Positions 42,901 through 51,445 of a stretch of DNA of 64,000 nucleotides are shown one piece after another. Source of the DNA: Fontibacterium meridianamericanum (lineage in GTDB: Bacteria > Pseudomonadota > Alphaproteobacteria > Pelagibacterales > Pelagibacteraceae); NCBI GenBank assembly GCA_965235635.1, contig CBDDYR010000001.1, positions 306,622-370,621 of the forward strand. The letters are read 5' to 3'. The number at the start of each line of letters is the position of its first letter. Within the stretch, counting starts at the first letter, position 1. The position numbers and the translations under genes are program-made. The notes below the pieces were generated by a model. The model was given only the letters and a program-made list of their open reading frames with translations, had not been told where the DNA came from and searched no databases.

Positions 42901-44412
42901 ATCGCCCATAGAACCTACTGCTTCTTTTTTATCCTCCACCATTGGATGTAAAATCATCTCTAAGTCCTCAATAGAGATCCCAGCTGCATATTGTTTTTGT
43001 CTTAATTCATCTCCTTCAAAAAAATTAAATTCTTCTAAATTGTTAAATTTTTTACTGATCTCAATTAAATTTTGACTAAATTTTTTATAAATTGGATTTT
43101 TAGATAAAAAATCTTTAATTTTTTTATCATTATAATAAACGCCTTCATCAAGATTAACGGCTATCATTTGTCCTGGACCTACTCTACCTCTATAAATAAT
43201 ATTCTCCTCTTGAACTGGAACCATCCCAGTTTCTGATCCTGCAAATAAAATTTTATCTTTTGTAATTGTATATCTTAAGGGTCTTAAACCATTTCTATCT
43301 GTTGCAGCTAAAATCCAATTACCATCGGTTGCGGCAATTGCTGCTGGCCCATCCCAAGGTTCAATCACTGAATTTAAATAATTATACATATCACGGTAAG
43401 CTTGAGGAATAATTTTACTTCTCTTAGACCATGCCTCTGGCATCAACATCATCTTAACAAGCGGTAGCAATCTTCCTGACCTTGTTAGCAATTCAAAAAC
43501 AGCGTCGAGACAAGCTGTGTCAGAACTTCCAGATTTTAAAATTGGTTTTAAATCTTCAATGTTTGGATACAAATCAGATTCAAGTCCTTGCTCATGAGTC
43601 TTCATCCAATTCACATTTCCTTTTAAAGTATTTATCTCACCATTATGCGCTAAGATTCTAAAAGGTTGAGCGAGTTCCCAGCTTGGAAAAGTATTCGTTG
43701 AATATCTTTGATGAAAAATTGAAAATCTAGAAACAAATCTTTTATCTAGTAAGTCTGGATAAAAATCTGATAAGTGCTCAGCTAGAAACATTCCTTTATA
43801 AATTATCGATCTTGAACTAATAGATGAAATATAAAAATCTTTTAACTGCGATTGTGTAATCTTTTTTTCAATTTTTTTTCTTACAATATAAATATTTTTT
43901 TCTAATTCTTCTGATTCTGTTTTTTCTATTGGAGAAAATAATATTTGCTCGATTTCAGGTCTTGTGTCGTTTGCCTTAATTCCAAGAACTTTTGCTTTTA
44001 CTGGAACGTGTCTCCAACCAAAAATATAAAAATTATTAGATAACAATTCATGCTCAACGATAGTCCTACAAGCTTCTTGTGCACCATAATCATTTCTAGG
44101 TAAAAAAATCATGCCCACGCACAACTGATCGTTTTTATGAGTATGATGTCCTGTAATTTTTATTTGTTCTTCAAAAAAATCTTTTGATAATTCAATATGA
44201 ATTCCAGCTCCATCCCCTGTTTTTCCATCCTTATCTACTGCGCCTCTATGCCAAACAGCTTTGAGCGCTTCAATTCCATTTTCAACCACTTCTCTTCTTG
44301 GTTTTCCATCAATTGAGGCAACAAAACCAACGCCGCAAGAGTCATGCTCGTCCTCTTTATTATAAACTCCTGCTTTCGTTAATTTTTGTAAATTTTGATC
44401 TAAAATTCTCAT
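39901..44412 (-). CDS. gltB: Glutamate synthase (NADPH) large subunit
   Basis: 1503 residues from the ATG at 44410-44412 (MRILDQNLQ). A TTG five codons upstream is less likely. Domains: class II glutamine amidotransferase with the catalytic Cys exposed after propeptide cleavage (EHDSCGVGF), central domain, FMN/3Fe-4S synthase domain (QGAKPGEGGQLPG, SGHSGGTGASPLTS, RQCHSNTCPVGICTQ with cluster cysteines), and the C-terminal GXGXG beta-helix. Forms glutamate from glutamine and 2-oxoglutarate. Directly downstream of gltD with seven bases between. Confidence 0.97.
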   Translation of the reverse strand: MRILDQNLQKLTKAGVYNKEDEHDSCGVGFVASIDGKPRREVVENGIEALKAVWHRGAVDKDGKTGDGAGIHIELSKDFFEEQIKITGHHTHKNDQLCVGMIFLPRNDYGAQEACRTIVEHELLSNNFYIFGWRHVPVKAKVLGIKANDTRPEIEQILFSPIEKTESEELEKNIYIVRKKIEKKITQSQLKDFYISSISSRSIIYKGMFLAEHLSDFYPDLLDKRFVSRFSIFHQRYSTNTFPSWELAQPFRILAHNGEINTLKGNVNWMKTHEQGLESDLYPNIEDLKPILKSGSSDTACLDAVFELLTRSGRLLPLVKMMLMPEAWSKRSKIIPQAYRDMYNYLNSVIEPWDGPAAIAATDGNWILAATDRNGLRPLRYTITKDKILFAGSETGMVPVQEENIIYRGRVGPGQMIAVNLDEGVYYNDKKIKDFLSKNPIYKKFSQNLIEISKKFNNLEEFNFFEGDELRQKQYAAGISIEDLEMILHPMVEDKKEAVGSMGDDTPAAVLSDIYRPLSHFFRQNFSQVTNPPIDSLRENRVMSLNTRIGNLQNILGEDLFNKKSYLLESPVLSNAQFKKLFEVLNDEYREIDCTFDAEDSEINLKKELKRIQTEAEIAVREGAKHIILTDEKISGKRIGIPIILATGAVQTHLVNHGLRKFTSLNIKSAECLDVHYFAVLIGVGATTVNPYLAFDCIYQRYQKKIFGKLTFTECVSNYVKAVNDGLLKVMSKLGISVISSYRGGLNFSGLGLSRALVAEYFPGMYSKISGIGVSGIEKMIRTQHQKAFRGNVISLPIGGFYKFRKGGEQHSNQAMTMHMLQTAVATDSYDLYKKYSKIINEQHPLNLRDLLDFNLIKKPILIEEVESITNIRKRFGSGSMSLGALSKEAHETLAIAMNRIGGASCSGEGGEDARRAIPKENGDNANSRVKQIASARFGVTAEYLNNCDEIEIKISQGAKPGEGGQLPGFKVTAEIATLRHSTPGVTLISPPPHHDIYSIEDLSQLIYDLKQINPKAKIGVKLVSSTGIGTIAAGVAKAKADVILISGHSGGTGASPLTSVKYAGLPWEIGLTEANQILTLNGLRHEVILRTDGGIKTGRDVVMAAMMGADDFGIATTSLIAMGCIMVRQCHSNTCPVGICTQDEELRKKFTGTPEKIVNLFSFIAEEVREILASLGFKSLNEIVGRTDLLKQVSRGSANLDDLDLNPLLVQADPGENPRYCLKRERKEVPDSLDKQIIKDSLSLIEKGQKFQLSYAVKNTHRSVGTRLSSIITTQFKNKKLSEDHILIKLRGSAGQSLGAFGVSGIKIEVTGDANDYVGKGLSGAKIIIKPAANSEIQTSKNTIIGNTVLYGATSGLLLAAGQAGERFAVRNSGASAVIEGCGTNGCEYMTGGTVVILGEVGDNFAAGMTGGMAFVYDPENSFENYINPSSVIWQRIETDYWNDFLLNLIKLHEKETQSVYSKKIIQQWSNEKNNFYQICPKEMLDKLKQPLSNKAVHEQAV

Positions 44413-44419
44413 AAATAAA

Positions 44420-45871
44420 TTAAGCAACCATTCTTTTCTTTGATGACTTGGAAATCTTATTTTTTAAATAAATATCCATTGCTTCTGCAGCATCTCTTCC
44501 GTCTTTAATAGCCCAGACAACTAATGATGCTCCTCTGACAATATCTCCAGCTGCAAAAACTCCGTCTAAATTTGTTTGCATTGTTTTAAGATCTATTTTG
44601 ATAGTTCCCCATTTGGATACATCAAGTTTTGGCTCTGAAAATAATTTTGGAATATCTTCAGGATCAAATCCTAAAGCTTTAATTACCATATCAGCTTTAA
44701 TTTTAATTTCAGAGCCTTGAATAATTTCTGGCGTTTGTCTTCCAGTTGCATCCGCATCTCCTAATTTCATTTTATTAAGAATAACTTCTGCAACTTTTCC
44801 ATTTTTACCAATAAATTCCTTTGGATTTGTAAGCCATTGAAAATCTACTCCTTCTTCTTCAGCATTAGCAACTTCTCTTGCTGAACCTGGCATATTTTTT
44901 TTGTCTCTTCTATATAAACACTTTACTGATTTAGCATTTTGTCTTATCGAAGTTCTAACACAATCCATTGCTGTATCACCTCCGCCAATCACAACAATAT
45001 CTTTTCCTTCGGCATTTAAAGTTCCATCATCAAACATTTTAACTTTATCCCCTAAACCTTTTTTATTTGAAGCTGTTAAAAATTCCATTGCGGGAAAAAT
45101 ATTTTTAAGATTTGAACCCTGAATTTCTACTTCTCTAGCTTTGTAGACTCCTGTTGCAATTAATATTGCATCATGTCTTTTTTTAAGCTCAGATAAAGTT
45201 GCATTTTTTCCGACTATAAAATTTAATTCAAATTTAATTCCACTTTCCTTTAAAAGTTTTGTTCTTCTTTCAACAATGTTTTTTTCTAATTTAAAATTTG
45301 GAATTCCATAAATTAATAATCCACCTGGTCTATCGTATTTATCATAAACTGTAATTTCGTATCCAATTTTTCTAAGTTGCTCAGCAGCGGCAAGACCTGC
45401 AGGTCCTGCTCCTATAATGCCAACGCTTTGTCCTAAATTTTTTTTAATTTTAATTGGTTTTACCCAACCTTCTTCAAAAGCAGTATCGGTAATAAATTTT
45501 TCTATAGAACCAATAGTGACTGTGCCGTGCCCTGCTCTTTCAATTACGCAATTTCCTTCGCAAAGTCTGTCTTGCGGACATATTCTACCACAAACCTCTG
45601 GCATATTATTAGTTGCTGAAGAAATTTCATAAGCTTCTTCTAATCTGCCTTCGGCTGTTAACTTTAGCCAATCAGGAATATTATTTGAAAGTGGACAGTG
45701 AATTTGACAATAAGGAACTCCGCACTGTGAACATCTACTAGACTGTTCCTCTGCTTTTGGAGCAATATAATTTTTATAAATTTCAGAAAAGTTTTTTATC
45801 CTTTGAGAAGGACTTAATTTTTCAGGAGTTTGTCCCTTTGTATTGACAAATTTGAGCATTTTTTCTGACAT
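44420..45871 (-). CDS. gltD: Glutamate synthase (NADPH) small subunit
   Basis: 483 residues. N-terminal 4Fe-4S cysteines (SRCSQCGVPYCQIHCP and CGRICPQDRLCEGNC), an FAD-binding GxGxxG (VGIIGAGPAGLAAAEQL), an NADPH-binding VVIGGGDTAMDC, and C-terminal GVFAAGDIVRGASLVVWAI. Delivers electrons from NADPH to GltB. gltD precedes gltB in this operon. A 220-bp gap upstream, shared with divergent uppP, is one of the largest regulatory regions in the window. Confidence 0.97.
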   Translation of the reverse strand: MSEKMLKFVNTKGQTPEKLSPSQRIKNFSEIYKNYIAPKAEEQSSRCSQCGVPYCQIHCPLSNNIPDWLKLTAEGRLEEAYEISSATNNMPEVCGRICPQDRLCEGNCVIERAGHGTVTIGSIEKFITDTAFEEGWVKPIKIKKNLGQSVGIIGAGPAGLAAAEQLRKIGYEITVYDKYDRPGGLLIYGIPNFKLEKNIVERRTKLLKESGIKFELNFIVGKNATLSELKKRHDAILIATGVYKAREVEIQGSNLKNIFPAMEFLTASNKKGLGDKVKMFDDGTLNAEGKDIVVIGGGDTAMDCVRTSIRQNAKSVKCLYRRDKKNMPGSAREVANAEEEGVDFQWLTNPKEFIGKNGKVAEVILNKMKLGDADATGRQTPEIIQGSEIKIKADMVIKALGFDPEDIPKLFSEPKLDVSKWGTIKIDLKTMQTNLDGVFAAGDIVRGASLVVWAIKDGRDAAEAMDIYLKNKISKSSKKRMVA

Positions 45872-45966
45872 TAGTGAAAAATTGTTAAAATTTAGTGTTT
45901 TTTTATATTATTCACATAAAAGTCATGTTTTTAAAAGACAAATTAGGACAGTAATAATGAATCATT

Positions 45967-45995
45967 TTTTACTATTTAATAATTCATTAGTAAAA
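45967..45995. promoter_or_regulatory. Inverted repeat in the gltD-uppP intergenic region
   Basis: TTTTACTA (45967-45974) and TAGTAAAA (45988-45995) form a perfect 8-bp inverted repeat with a 13-base centre. On the plus strand a TTGACT sequence starts at 45996, suitable as a -35 for uppP. The repeat might be an operator for either gene; this is inferred from position only. Confidence 0.3.
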
Positions 45996-46091
45996 TTGAC
46001 TTTTTTTATTCATATTCAATCATTAATTGTAAACAATATTTAACTAATAATTAAATTTATAAAGTTATCTGCCTAGACTAAAGCTTTAATT

Positions 46092-46856
46092 ATGGATGAG
46101 TTAATAAAAATAATAATTCTTGGAATTGTTCAAGGTGTTGCCGAATTTTTACCAATCTCATCAAATGCTCATCTTATTATGACAGAACAGTTACTTGACT
46201 ATCATAATCATAATGAAATTTTAAATCTTGTTTTTCATTTAGGCTCTTTACTTGCTATCATTACTTATTTTTTTTCAGAGCTTTTGGGATTGCTAAAAAA
46301 AACAAAGATGATTTTTAATATCATTACAGCAACCATCCCTGTAATTATTGTTGGATATTTTGTTCACAAATTTCGTCTAATAAATTATGAATATTTTTCA
46401 ATAAAAATAATTGCACTTACTTTAATTATTTTTGGAATTATTTTATTTATTAGCGATAAAATAAATCCTTCAAAAACACTCTATAAAGATCTTAATTTAA
46501 AAAGTTCTTTAGTAATTGGATTGTTTCAAATAATTTCCCTTATTCCTGGTGTAAGTAGATCGGGTATTACTTTAACAGCTGGACGTTTTTTAGGATATTC
46601 AAGATTTGAGGCTGCAAAATTTTCTTTCTTCTTATCAATACCAACAACGGCTGGAGCATGTTTTCTTGGAGTATTAGATTTAATTAAAACAAATAATTCA
46701 GATTTAAATTATATTGCAATAGTTGCTTTTATTACTTCTTTTCTTTCTTCTTATCTTACAATAAAATTTTTTTTATCTTTTATATCTAAATTTAACTTAA
46801 ATATTTTCATTTATTACAGAATAATTCTTGGTGTATCTATATTATTATTTCTTTAG
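46092..46856 (+). CDS. uppP: Undecaprenyl-diphosphatase
   Basis: 254-residue multi-pass membrane protein that recycles undecaprenyl pyrophosphate for peptidoglycan and surface polysaccharide synthesis. The two BacA/UppP motifs are present: GVAEFLPISSNAHLI (residues 16-30) and PGVSRSGITLTAGR with the phosphatase-loop Arg. Seven or eight hydrophobic segments. The stop overlaps the convergent NDUFA9-like gene by four bases. Confidence 0.95.
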   Translation: MDELIKIIILGIVQGVAEFLPISSNAHLIMTEQLLDYHNHNEILNLVFHLGSLLAIITYFFSELLGLLKKTKMIFNIITATIPVIIVGYFVHKFRLINYEYFSIKIIALTLIIFGIILFISDKINPSKTLYKDLNLKSSLVIGLFQIISLIPGVSRSGITLTAGRFLGYSRFEAAKFSFFLSIPTTAGACFLGVLDLIKTNNSDLNYIAIVAFITSFLSSYLTIKFFLSFISKFNLNIFIYYRIILGVSILLFL

Positions 46857-47773
46857 CGAATAACCTGACTAAAAATATAATTAGGTAATATTATCTCAAC
46901 AGTCCTGGCTGATATACCAAGTTCTTTAAAACCTGGATATTGATTTGAACAAACATTATCTGATTTTAATATTTCTAACTGATCTTCTGTAAGTAAAGGA
47001 TTAGGTAGTAATTGCATTACTTTTGCCTGAACTCTTGCTGCAAAGTCTGGAAGCTCCACTATCAATCTTTTCTTTTTTAATGACACAAGCAATGTTTCAA
47101 TTAATTCTTTAAAAGTATAAATCTTAGGACCTCCTAACTCATAAATAGAATTAAGGTTTACTTGTTCTATAATTTTAATAATAGCATCAGTGACATCTCC
47201 AACATAACATGGTTGAAATTTTGTCTTAGAGCCTGCAAGAGGGATAATAGGTAAAATATTTATTAATTTATTAAATAAATTAAAAAAACTATCATTTGTT
47301 CCAAATACAATACTAGGCCGTAAAATAATTGAATTTTTGAAGTTATCAATAACAGCTTCTTCGCCTTGAAATTTTGATTTAATGTATAAAGAGTTAGAAT
47401 TTTTATTTGCCCCTAATGCGGAAATATGAATAAATTTTTTAGTAATTTCTTTATCTAAAATACTTGATAAAAATTTTGGAAATAAATGATGTACATGATC
47501 AAATTTTTGATTTTTTTTCTCATATAAAACTCCTATGCAATTAATCACAATCTCTGAACTCTTTATAAATTCATTAAGACTTGAAAAATCAAACGGATTA
47601 AACTTTAAGACTTCAATTTGTCCTGGATCTCCCATTGGTTTTAGATAACCATGAAGATAAGGATTTCGTGTTGGAACGACTATTTTAAAACCTTTTTTCG
47701 CAATTTTGCCTATAAGATTTCGACCTATAAATCCTGTTCCACCGAATACTGTTATTGTCTTTTTTTCTGCCAT
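46853..47773 (-). CDS. NAD(P)-binding protein, complex I NDUFA9-like family
   Basis: 306 residues, atypical short-chain dehydrogenase. Starts with ITVFGGTGFIGRNLIGKIAKKG (Rossmann glycine motif) and PTRNPYLHGYLKPMG, closely resembling alphaproteobacterial homologues of the mitochondrial complex I 39-kDa subunit NDUFA9. The YxxxK site is not conserved in this group. Probable function is structural or regulatory at complex I, or quinone-related; this is family inference. Starts 47 bases from the divergent rnd-like gene. Confidence 0.85.
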   Translation of the reverse strand: MAEKKTITVFGGTGFIGRNLIGKIAKKGFKIVVPTRNPYLHGYLKPMGDPGQIEVLKFNPFDFSSLNEFIKSSEIVINCIGVLYEKKNQKFDHVHHLFPKFLSSILDKEITKKFIHISALGANKNSNSLYIKSKFQGEEAVIDNFKNSIILRPSIVFGTNDSFFNLFNKLINILPIIPLAGSKTKFQPCYVGDVTDAIIKIIEQVNLNSIYELGGPKIYTFKELIETLLVSLKKKRLIVELPDFAARVQAKVMQLLPNPLLTEDQLEILKSDNVCSNQYPGFKELGISARTVEIILPNYIFSQVIR

Positions 47774-47820
47774 TGTTTAATCATAATAATTAAAGATAAT
47801 ACCTTTTATTTAACAATAGT

Positions 47821-48432
47821 ATGAAAGTCAAAATCCATAAAAATGATCTACCCAATAATTTAAATCTTGGAAAAATTATTGCAATTGATACTGAAACAAT
47901 GGGTCTTGATTATAAAAGGGACCCCCTTTGTCTTGTTCAAATATCTTCAGGCAATAAAGAAGTTCATTTAATTCAAATTAATAGAAAAACATTTAAAGCT
48001 GATAATTTGAAAAAAATTCTAGAAGATAATAATATTAAAAAAATTTTTCAATTTGCAAGGTTTGATCTTGCAGTTTTAAACTATTATTTAAAAGCAGAAA
48101 TTAACAATGTGTACTGCACAAAGATTGCATCAAAAATTGGTAGAACTTATACAGACAAACATGGCCTTAAAGATTTATGTAAAGAACTTTTAAATATTGA
48201 ACTATCAAAGCAAATGCAAAGTTCAGATTGGGGTGTAGAAACTTTAACTGAACAACAAATAAATTACGCAGCATCAGATGTTTTATATTTGCATAAAATC
48301 AAAGAGGAATTAGATAAAATTTTAATTAGAGAAAAACGAATGGAACTTGCTGAGCATTGTTTTAAATTTTTAAAACATCGAGTAACATTAGATCTTGCTG
48401 GTTGGAATAATCAAGATATTTTTGCACATTAG
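47821..48432 (+). CDS. Ribonuclease D-like 3'-5' exonuclease
   Basis: 203 residues comprising only the DEDDy exonuclease domain: IAIDTETMGLD (Exo I, Asp and Glu), FQFARFDLAVL (Exo II Asp), and YAASDVLYLHKI (Exo III, Tyr and Asp). It lacks the HRDC domains of full-length RNase D, as do the short alphaproteobacterial versions. Probably trims structured RNA 3' ends such as tRNA precursors. It is first in a run with kdsD, lptC and lptB; kdsD begins at the next base. Confidence 0.88.
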   Translation: MKVKIHKNDLPNNLNLGKIIAIDTETMGLDYKRDPLCLVQISSGNKEVHLIQINRKTFKADNLKKILEDNNIKKIFQFARFDLAVLNYYLKAEINNVYCTKIASKIGRTYTDKHGLKDLCKELLNIELSKQMQSSDWGVETLTEQQINYAASDVLYLHKIKEELDKILIREKRMELAEHCFKFLKHRVTLDLAGWNNQDIFAH

Positions 48433-49392
48433 ATGATACAAAATCAAAAAATAAAATTTGCAAAAGAAGTAATTTTTCAAGAGATCAATGCATTAAGAAA
48501 ATTATCTAAATCATATAATGCTAATTTTATTAAAGCTATTGATCTAATCCAGAAATGCAAAGGTAAAATAATATGTGTTGGTATGGGAAAATCAGGTCAT
48601 ATTATTAGAAAAATTTCTGCAACATTAAGTTCTGTTGGAGTTCCAGCTGTTTATCTACATCCATCTGAGGCCGCTCATGGAGATCTTGGAGCCTGCAATC
48701 CAAAGCAAGATTGCTTTTTAATTATGTCTTATTCTGGAAACACAGATGAATTAAAAAGTATCTTAAATTATGCACATAAATTTAAAATGCCTATTATTGG
48801 TGTTGCTTCAAGAGAAAATTCAACTTTAATTAATGCAAGTACAATTAAAATTGTTCTTCCAAAAGTAAAAGAAGCTGGTCTTGACATTGTTCCAACAAGC
48901 TCTACCTCAATGTTGCTTGCTTGGGGCGATAGCGTTGCAATCACGCTGATGAAATTAAATAAATTTAGCAAAGAAAAATTTGCCGTTTATCATCCATCCG
49001 GTGCTTTGGGAAAACAACTTACGCGTGTCAAAGATATTATGATTAAAAGATCAGAAGTGCCGTTTATAAATGAAAAGGCGTCTGTAAAAAATGCAGTTAT
49101 TCAGATAACCAAAAAAGCTTATGGCTGCGTGCTTGTGATAAATAAATCCAAAAAAGTTACTGGAATTATAACGGATGGAGATATTAGACGTTCTATTCAT
49201 AAGAAGAATTTTTTAGAAAAAACTGCAAAAGAAGTAATGACTAAACAACCAAAAATGATTTCTGAGGATACACTCGCAGGATCTGCGCTTGATATAATGA
49301 ATAAGAAAAAAATTACTTCTCTTGTTGTAAAGGGCAAAAATAATAATTACGGACTAATTCATATACATTCTCTTATAAGTTTTGGAGTTTAA
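48433..49392 (+). CDS. kdsD: Arabinose-5-phosphate isomerase (KdsD/KpsF)
   Basis: 319 residues. An N-terminal SIS sugar isomerase domain (CVGMGKSGHIIRKISATLSS, SYSGNTDEL, and a PTSSTSMLLAWGDSVA segment) and two C-terminal CBS domains (IMIKRSEVPFI and VMTKQPKMI). It makes arabinose-5-phosphate, the precursor of KDO for LPS. Directly follows the rnd-like gene and overlaps lptC by one base (TAATG), as expected for a KDO/LPS export operon. Confidence 0.95.
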   Translation: MIQNQKIKFAKEVIFQEINALRKLSKSYNANFIKAIDLIQKCKGKIICVGMGKSGHIIRKISATLSSVGVPAVYLHPSEAAHGDLGACNPKQDCFLIMSYSGNTDELKSILNYAHKFKMPIIGVASRENSTLINASTIKIVLPKVKEAGLDIVPTSSTSMLLAWGDSVAITLMKLNKFSKEKFAVYHPSGALGKQLTRVKDIMIKRSEVPFINEKASVKNAVIQITKKAYGCVLVINKSKKVTGIITDGDIRRSIHKKNFLEKTAKEVMTKQPKMISEDTLAGSALDIMNKKKITSLVVKGKNNNYGLIHIHSLISFGV

Positions 49393-50012
49393 TGAAACTC
49401 AACGAGATCAGAAAAAAACAACTTAAAATTATAGGCATTGGTCTTTTAGTAATCTTTGTTGTCTACTTCGTTTATCCGACTATCAACACTTTTAGATTAA
49501 AATTAACATCCAAAAATATTAAGCCCACAGAAGGGGCTGAAAGTAATGTGTTTGAAAATATTAGTTATATCGGTGTGGATTCAAGTGGAAAACAATATAA
49601 CGTTAGAGCAAAACTTGCGACCATTGATAAAGACAATCAAGATCTAATAGGTTTAAAAGAAGTTGATAGTGATTTTTTATTAAAAGATGGAAGTATTATA
49701 AAAATTATTAGCAAAACAGGTTTGTTTAACAAAACAACAAATGATATTTTGTACGAACAAAATGTTAAAATAACTCAGAAAGATGGAGTAGTAACCGCAA
49801 ACCGTGCTGAGTACCTTGTAAAGTCAAATAATATATTTGTAAGTGGCAATGTAATTGCAGATTTTGTCGAAACGGACCCAAAAACTAAAAAGCGACGCGC
49901 TAGTCAAATTAAAGCGGATAAGGTAATAATTGATACCTTTAAAAAAACCGTTGAAGTAGTGATGGAAGAAAAAGGTAAACAAGTTACAGGAACATTAAGC
50001 AATGAAAGATAA
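49392..50012 (+). CDS. lptC: LPS export protein LptC
   Basis: 206 residues with one N-terminal transmembrane segment (about 14-30) and a periplasmic part containing SNVFENISYIGVDSSGKQYNVRA and a VTANRAEYLVKSNNIFVSGNV region typical of the LptC/LptA/OstA beta-jellyroll. LptC links the LptBFG transporter to the periplasmic bridge. Its end overlaps the lptB start by eleven bases. The usual lptA gene between lptC and lptB is missing. Confidence 0.88.
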   Translation: MKLNEIRKKQLKIIGIGLLVIFVVYFVYPTINTFRLKLTSKNIKPTEGAESNVFENISYIGVDSSGKQYNVRAKLATIDKDNQDLIGLKEVDSDFLLKDGSIIKIISKTGLFNKTTNDILYEQNVKITQKDGVVTANRAEYLVKSNNIFVSGNVIADFVETDPKTKKRRASQIKADKVIIDTFKKTVEVVMEEKGKQVTGTLSNER

Positions 50013-51045
50013 GGATCAAAAATTTACAGTCATATCTAATAAAAAAGTAATTAAAAAATTTGCTGCTGTTGCTGACTCTAATATTTCAGATACTTTAGAA
50101 GAAATTAGTGAGGCCAAAAAAGAAATTCAAGAAGAAAAGCCACTTATTCTATCTAAAAATAATCTTGTAAAAGATGAAAGTGAAATTCTAGAAAATCAAA
50201 CACAAATAAAAAAGTCAGTAGAAGAAAAAATTGCTGAACCTACTGTTGTTAAAAAAATTAATAAAAAATTAAATAATAATGTTTTTAAACTTATCTCTGA
50301 TGACTATTATTATAATAGAGAGCCATCAACTCTTGAAATTAACCATTTAACAAAAATAATTAAAAAAAGAGTAATTCTTAAAGATGTAAGTGTAACTGTA
50401 AATCCACAAGAAATTGTTGCTCTGCTAGGTCCAAATGGCGCAGGCAAAACAACCATGTTTTCTATAGTTCTTGGAATTTTAAATCCAACTCAAGGCAAAG
50501 TCATCTTTAACAATAAAGTAATTAATGAACTTCCAATTCATATGCGTGCAAAAGAGGGTATTAGTTACCTTCCGCAATCAAGATCCATCTTTAGAGGATT
50601 AACAGTTGAAGAAAATATTAGAGCGGTTGCTGAAGTTGCAATCAAAGACCAAGAAAAAGAGGATGAGTTAGTTGAACATTTATTAAATGAATTTAAAATT
50701 GCACATCTTCGAACTGCTTCAGCACTAAGTCTATCTGGTGGTGAGGCAAGGAGAGTTGAAATCGCAAGGTGTTTAACAACATCTCCTAAAGTATTATTAT
50801 TAGACGAACCCTTTGCAGCTTTAGATCCTATTGCAATCATTGAACTTAAAGAAATGCTTAGACACTTAAAAGATAAAGGGATTAGTATTTTCATTACCGA
50901 TCATAACGTTAAAGAGACTCTTGATATTGTCGATAGAGCTTACATTATTAACAATGGAGAATTGATTGCTGAAGGATCTCCGCAAGAAATTGTTGAAAAT
51001 AAAAAAGCAAGACAACTTTACTTAGGATCGCAATTTAGAATTTAA
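50002..51045 (+). CDS. lptB: LPS export ABC ATPase LptB with an extended N-terminus
   Basis: 347 residues; LptB is usually about 240. The ABC domain (about 105-347) is complete: ALLGPNGAGKTT (Walker A), YLPQSRSIFRGLTVEEN (Q-loop), LSGGEARRVEIARCL (signature), LLLDEPFAALDP (Walker B) and DHNVKET (H-loop), with the LptB-typical IHMRAKEGISYLPQ. The first ~100 residues are a Lys/Glu-rich, probably disordered or helical extension of no known family. The start overlaps lptC by eleven bases, but no good internal start was found. lptA is not present here. Confidence 0.93.
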   Translation: MKDKDQKFTVISNKKVIKKFAAVADSNISDTLEEISEAKKEIQEEKPLILSKNNLVKDESEILENQTQIKKSVEEKIAEPTVVKKINKKLNNNVFKLISDDYYYNREPSTLEINHLTKIIKKRVILKDVSVTVNPQEIVALLGPNGAGKTTMFSIVLGILNPTQGKVIFNNKVINELPIHMRAKEGISYLPQSRSIFRGLTVEENIRAVAEVAIKDQEKEDELVEHLLNEFKIAHLRTASALSLSGGEARRVEIARCLTTSPKVLLLDEPFAALDPIAIIELKEMLRHLKDKGISIFITDHNVKETLDIVDRAYIINNGELIAEGSPQEIVENKKARQLYLGSQFRI

Positions 51046-51273
51046 TTATCTATCAATAATTCTAGTTAGAATAAATCTTGCTAATTTTCCCATAAAGTAT
51101 GCAGGGACAAGTGCTATAAAAAAAGCGGGTATCCAAGCTCTAATCCAAATTAAAAAAAAATGATCTACAAATCCTATATTCATTAATGAGATTATAAATG
51201 ACATCATTAAACTCATGCCAAAAGCCATAATGACAGTAAAAATATAAGGCTCAAATTTCTTATTTAATTTCAC
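51046..51273 (-). CDS. Small membrane protein, DUF2798 family
   Basis: 75 residues with two transmembrane helices (about 11-33 and 43-65) and a short cytoplasmic end. FEPYIFTVIMAFGMSLMMSF and the W-x-P-x-F pattern match DUF2798, a family of unknown function. Convergent with lptB, with no base between the stops. Confidence 0.75.
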   Translation of the reverse strand: MKLNKKFEPYIFTVIMAFGMSLMMSFIISLMNIGFVDHFFLIWIRAWIPAFFIALVPAYFMGKLARFILTRIIDR

Positions 51274-51331
51274 GATAATTAGTAGTCTAAATTAATTTAA
51301 TAAAGAATCTGCTATAATTGTCAAATTCATT

Positions 51332-51442
51332 ATGAAAAGAAATCCTGTGGCTAAAGCTCTTCGAACGCCAAAATTTAAAAAGAGAATTATTAAAGATAAA
51401 AAAAAATATAATAGAAAAAAAATTAAAAAAATTTTTAAATAA
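51332..51442 (+). CDS. ArfA-like ribosome rescue protein, 36 residues
   Basis: ATG at 51332, TAA at 51440-51442. The sequence RNPVAKALRTPKFKKRIIKDKK with a Lys/Arg tail resembles the ArfA core (N-A-x-ALL-x-DPLF-x-x-RV-x-KKGKGSY-x-RK). ArfA recruits RF2 to ribosomes stalled on non-stop mRNA; its basic tail sits in the empty mRNA channel. The E. coli nonstop arrangement is not evident, since a normal stop codon is present. At 36 residues it is shorter than active E. coli ArfA (about 55). Recognition is by pattern only. Confidence 0.6.
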   Translation: MKRNPVAKALRTPKFKKRIIKDKKKYNRKKIKKIFK

Positions 51443-51445
51443 AAT

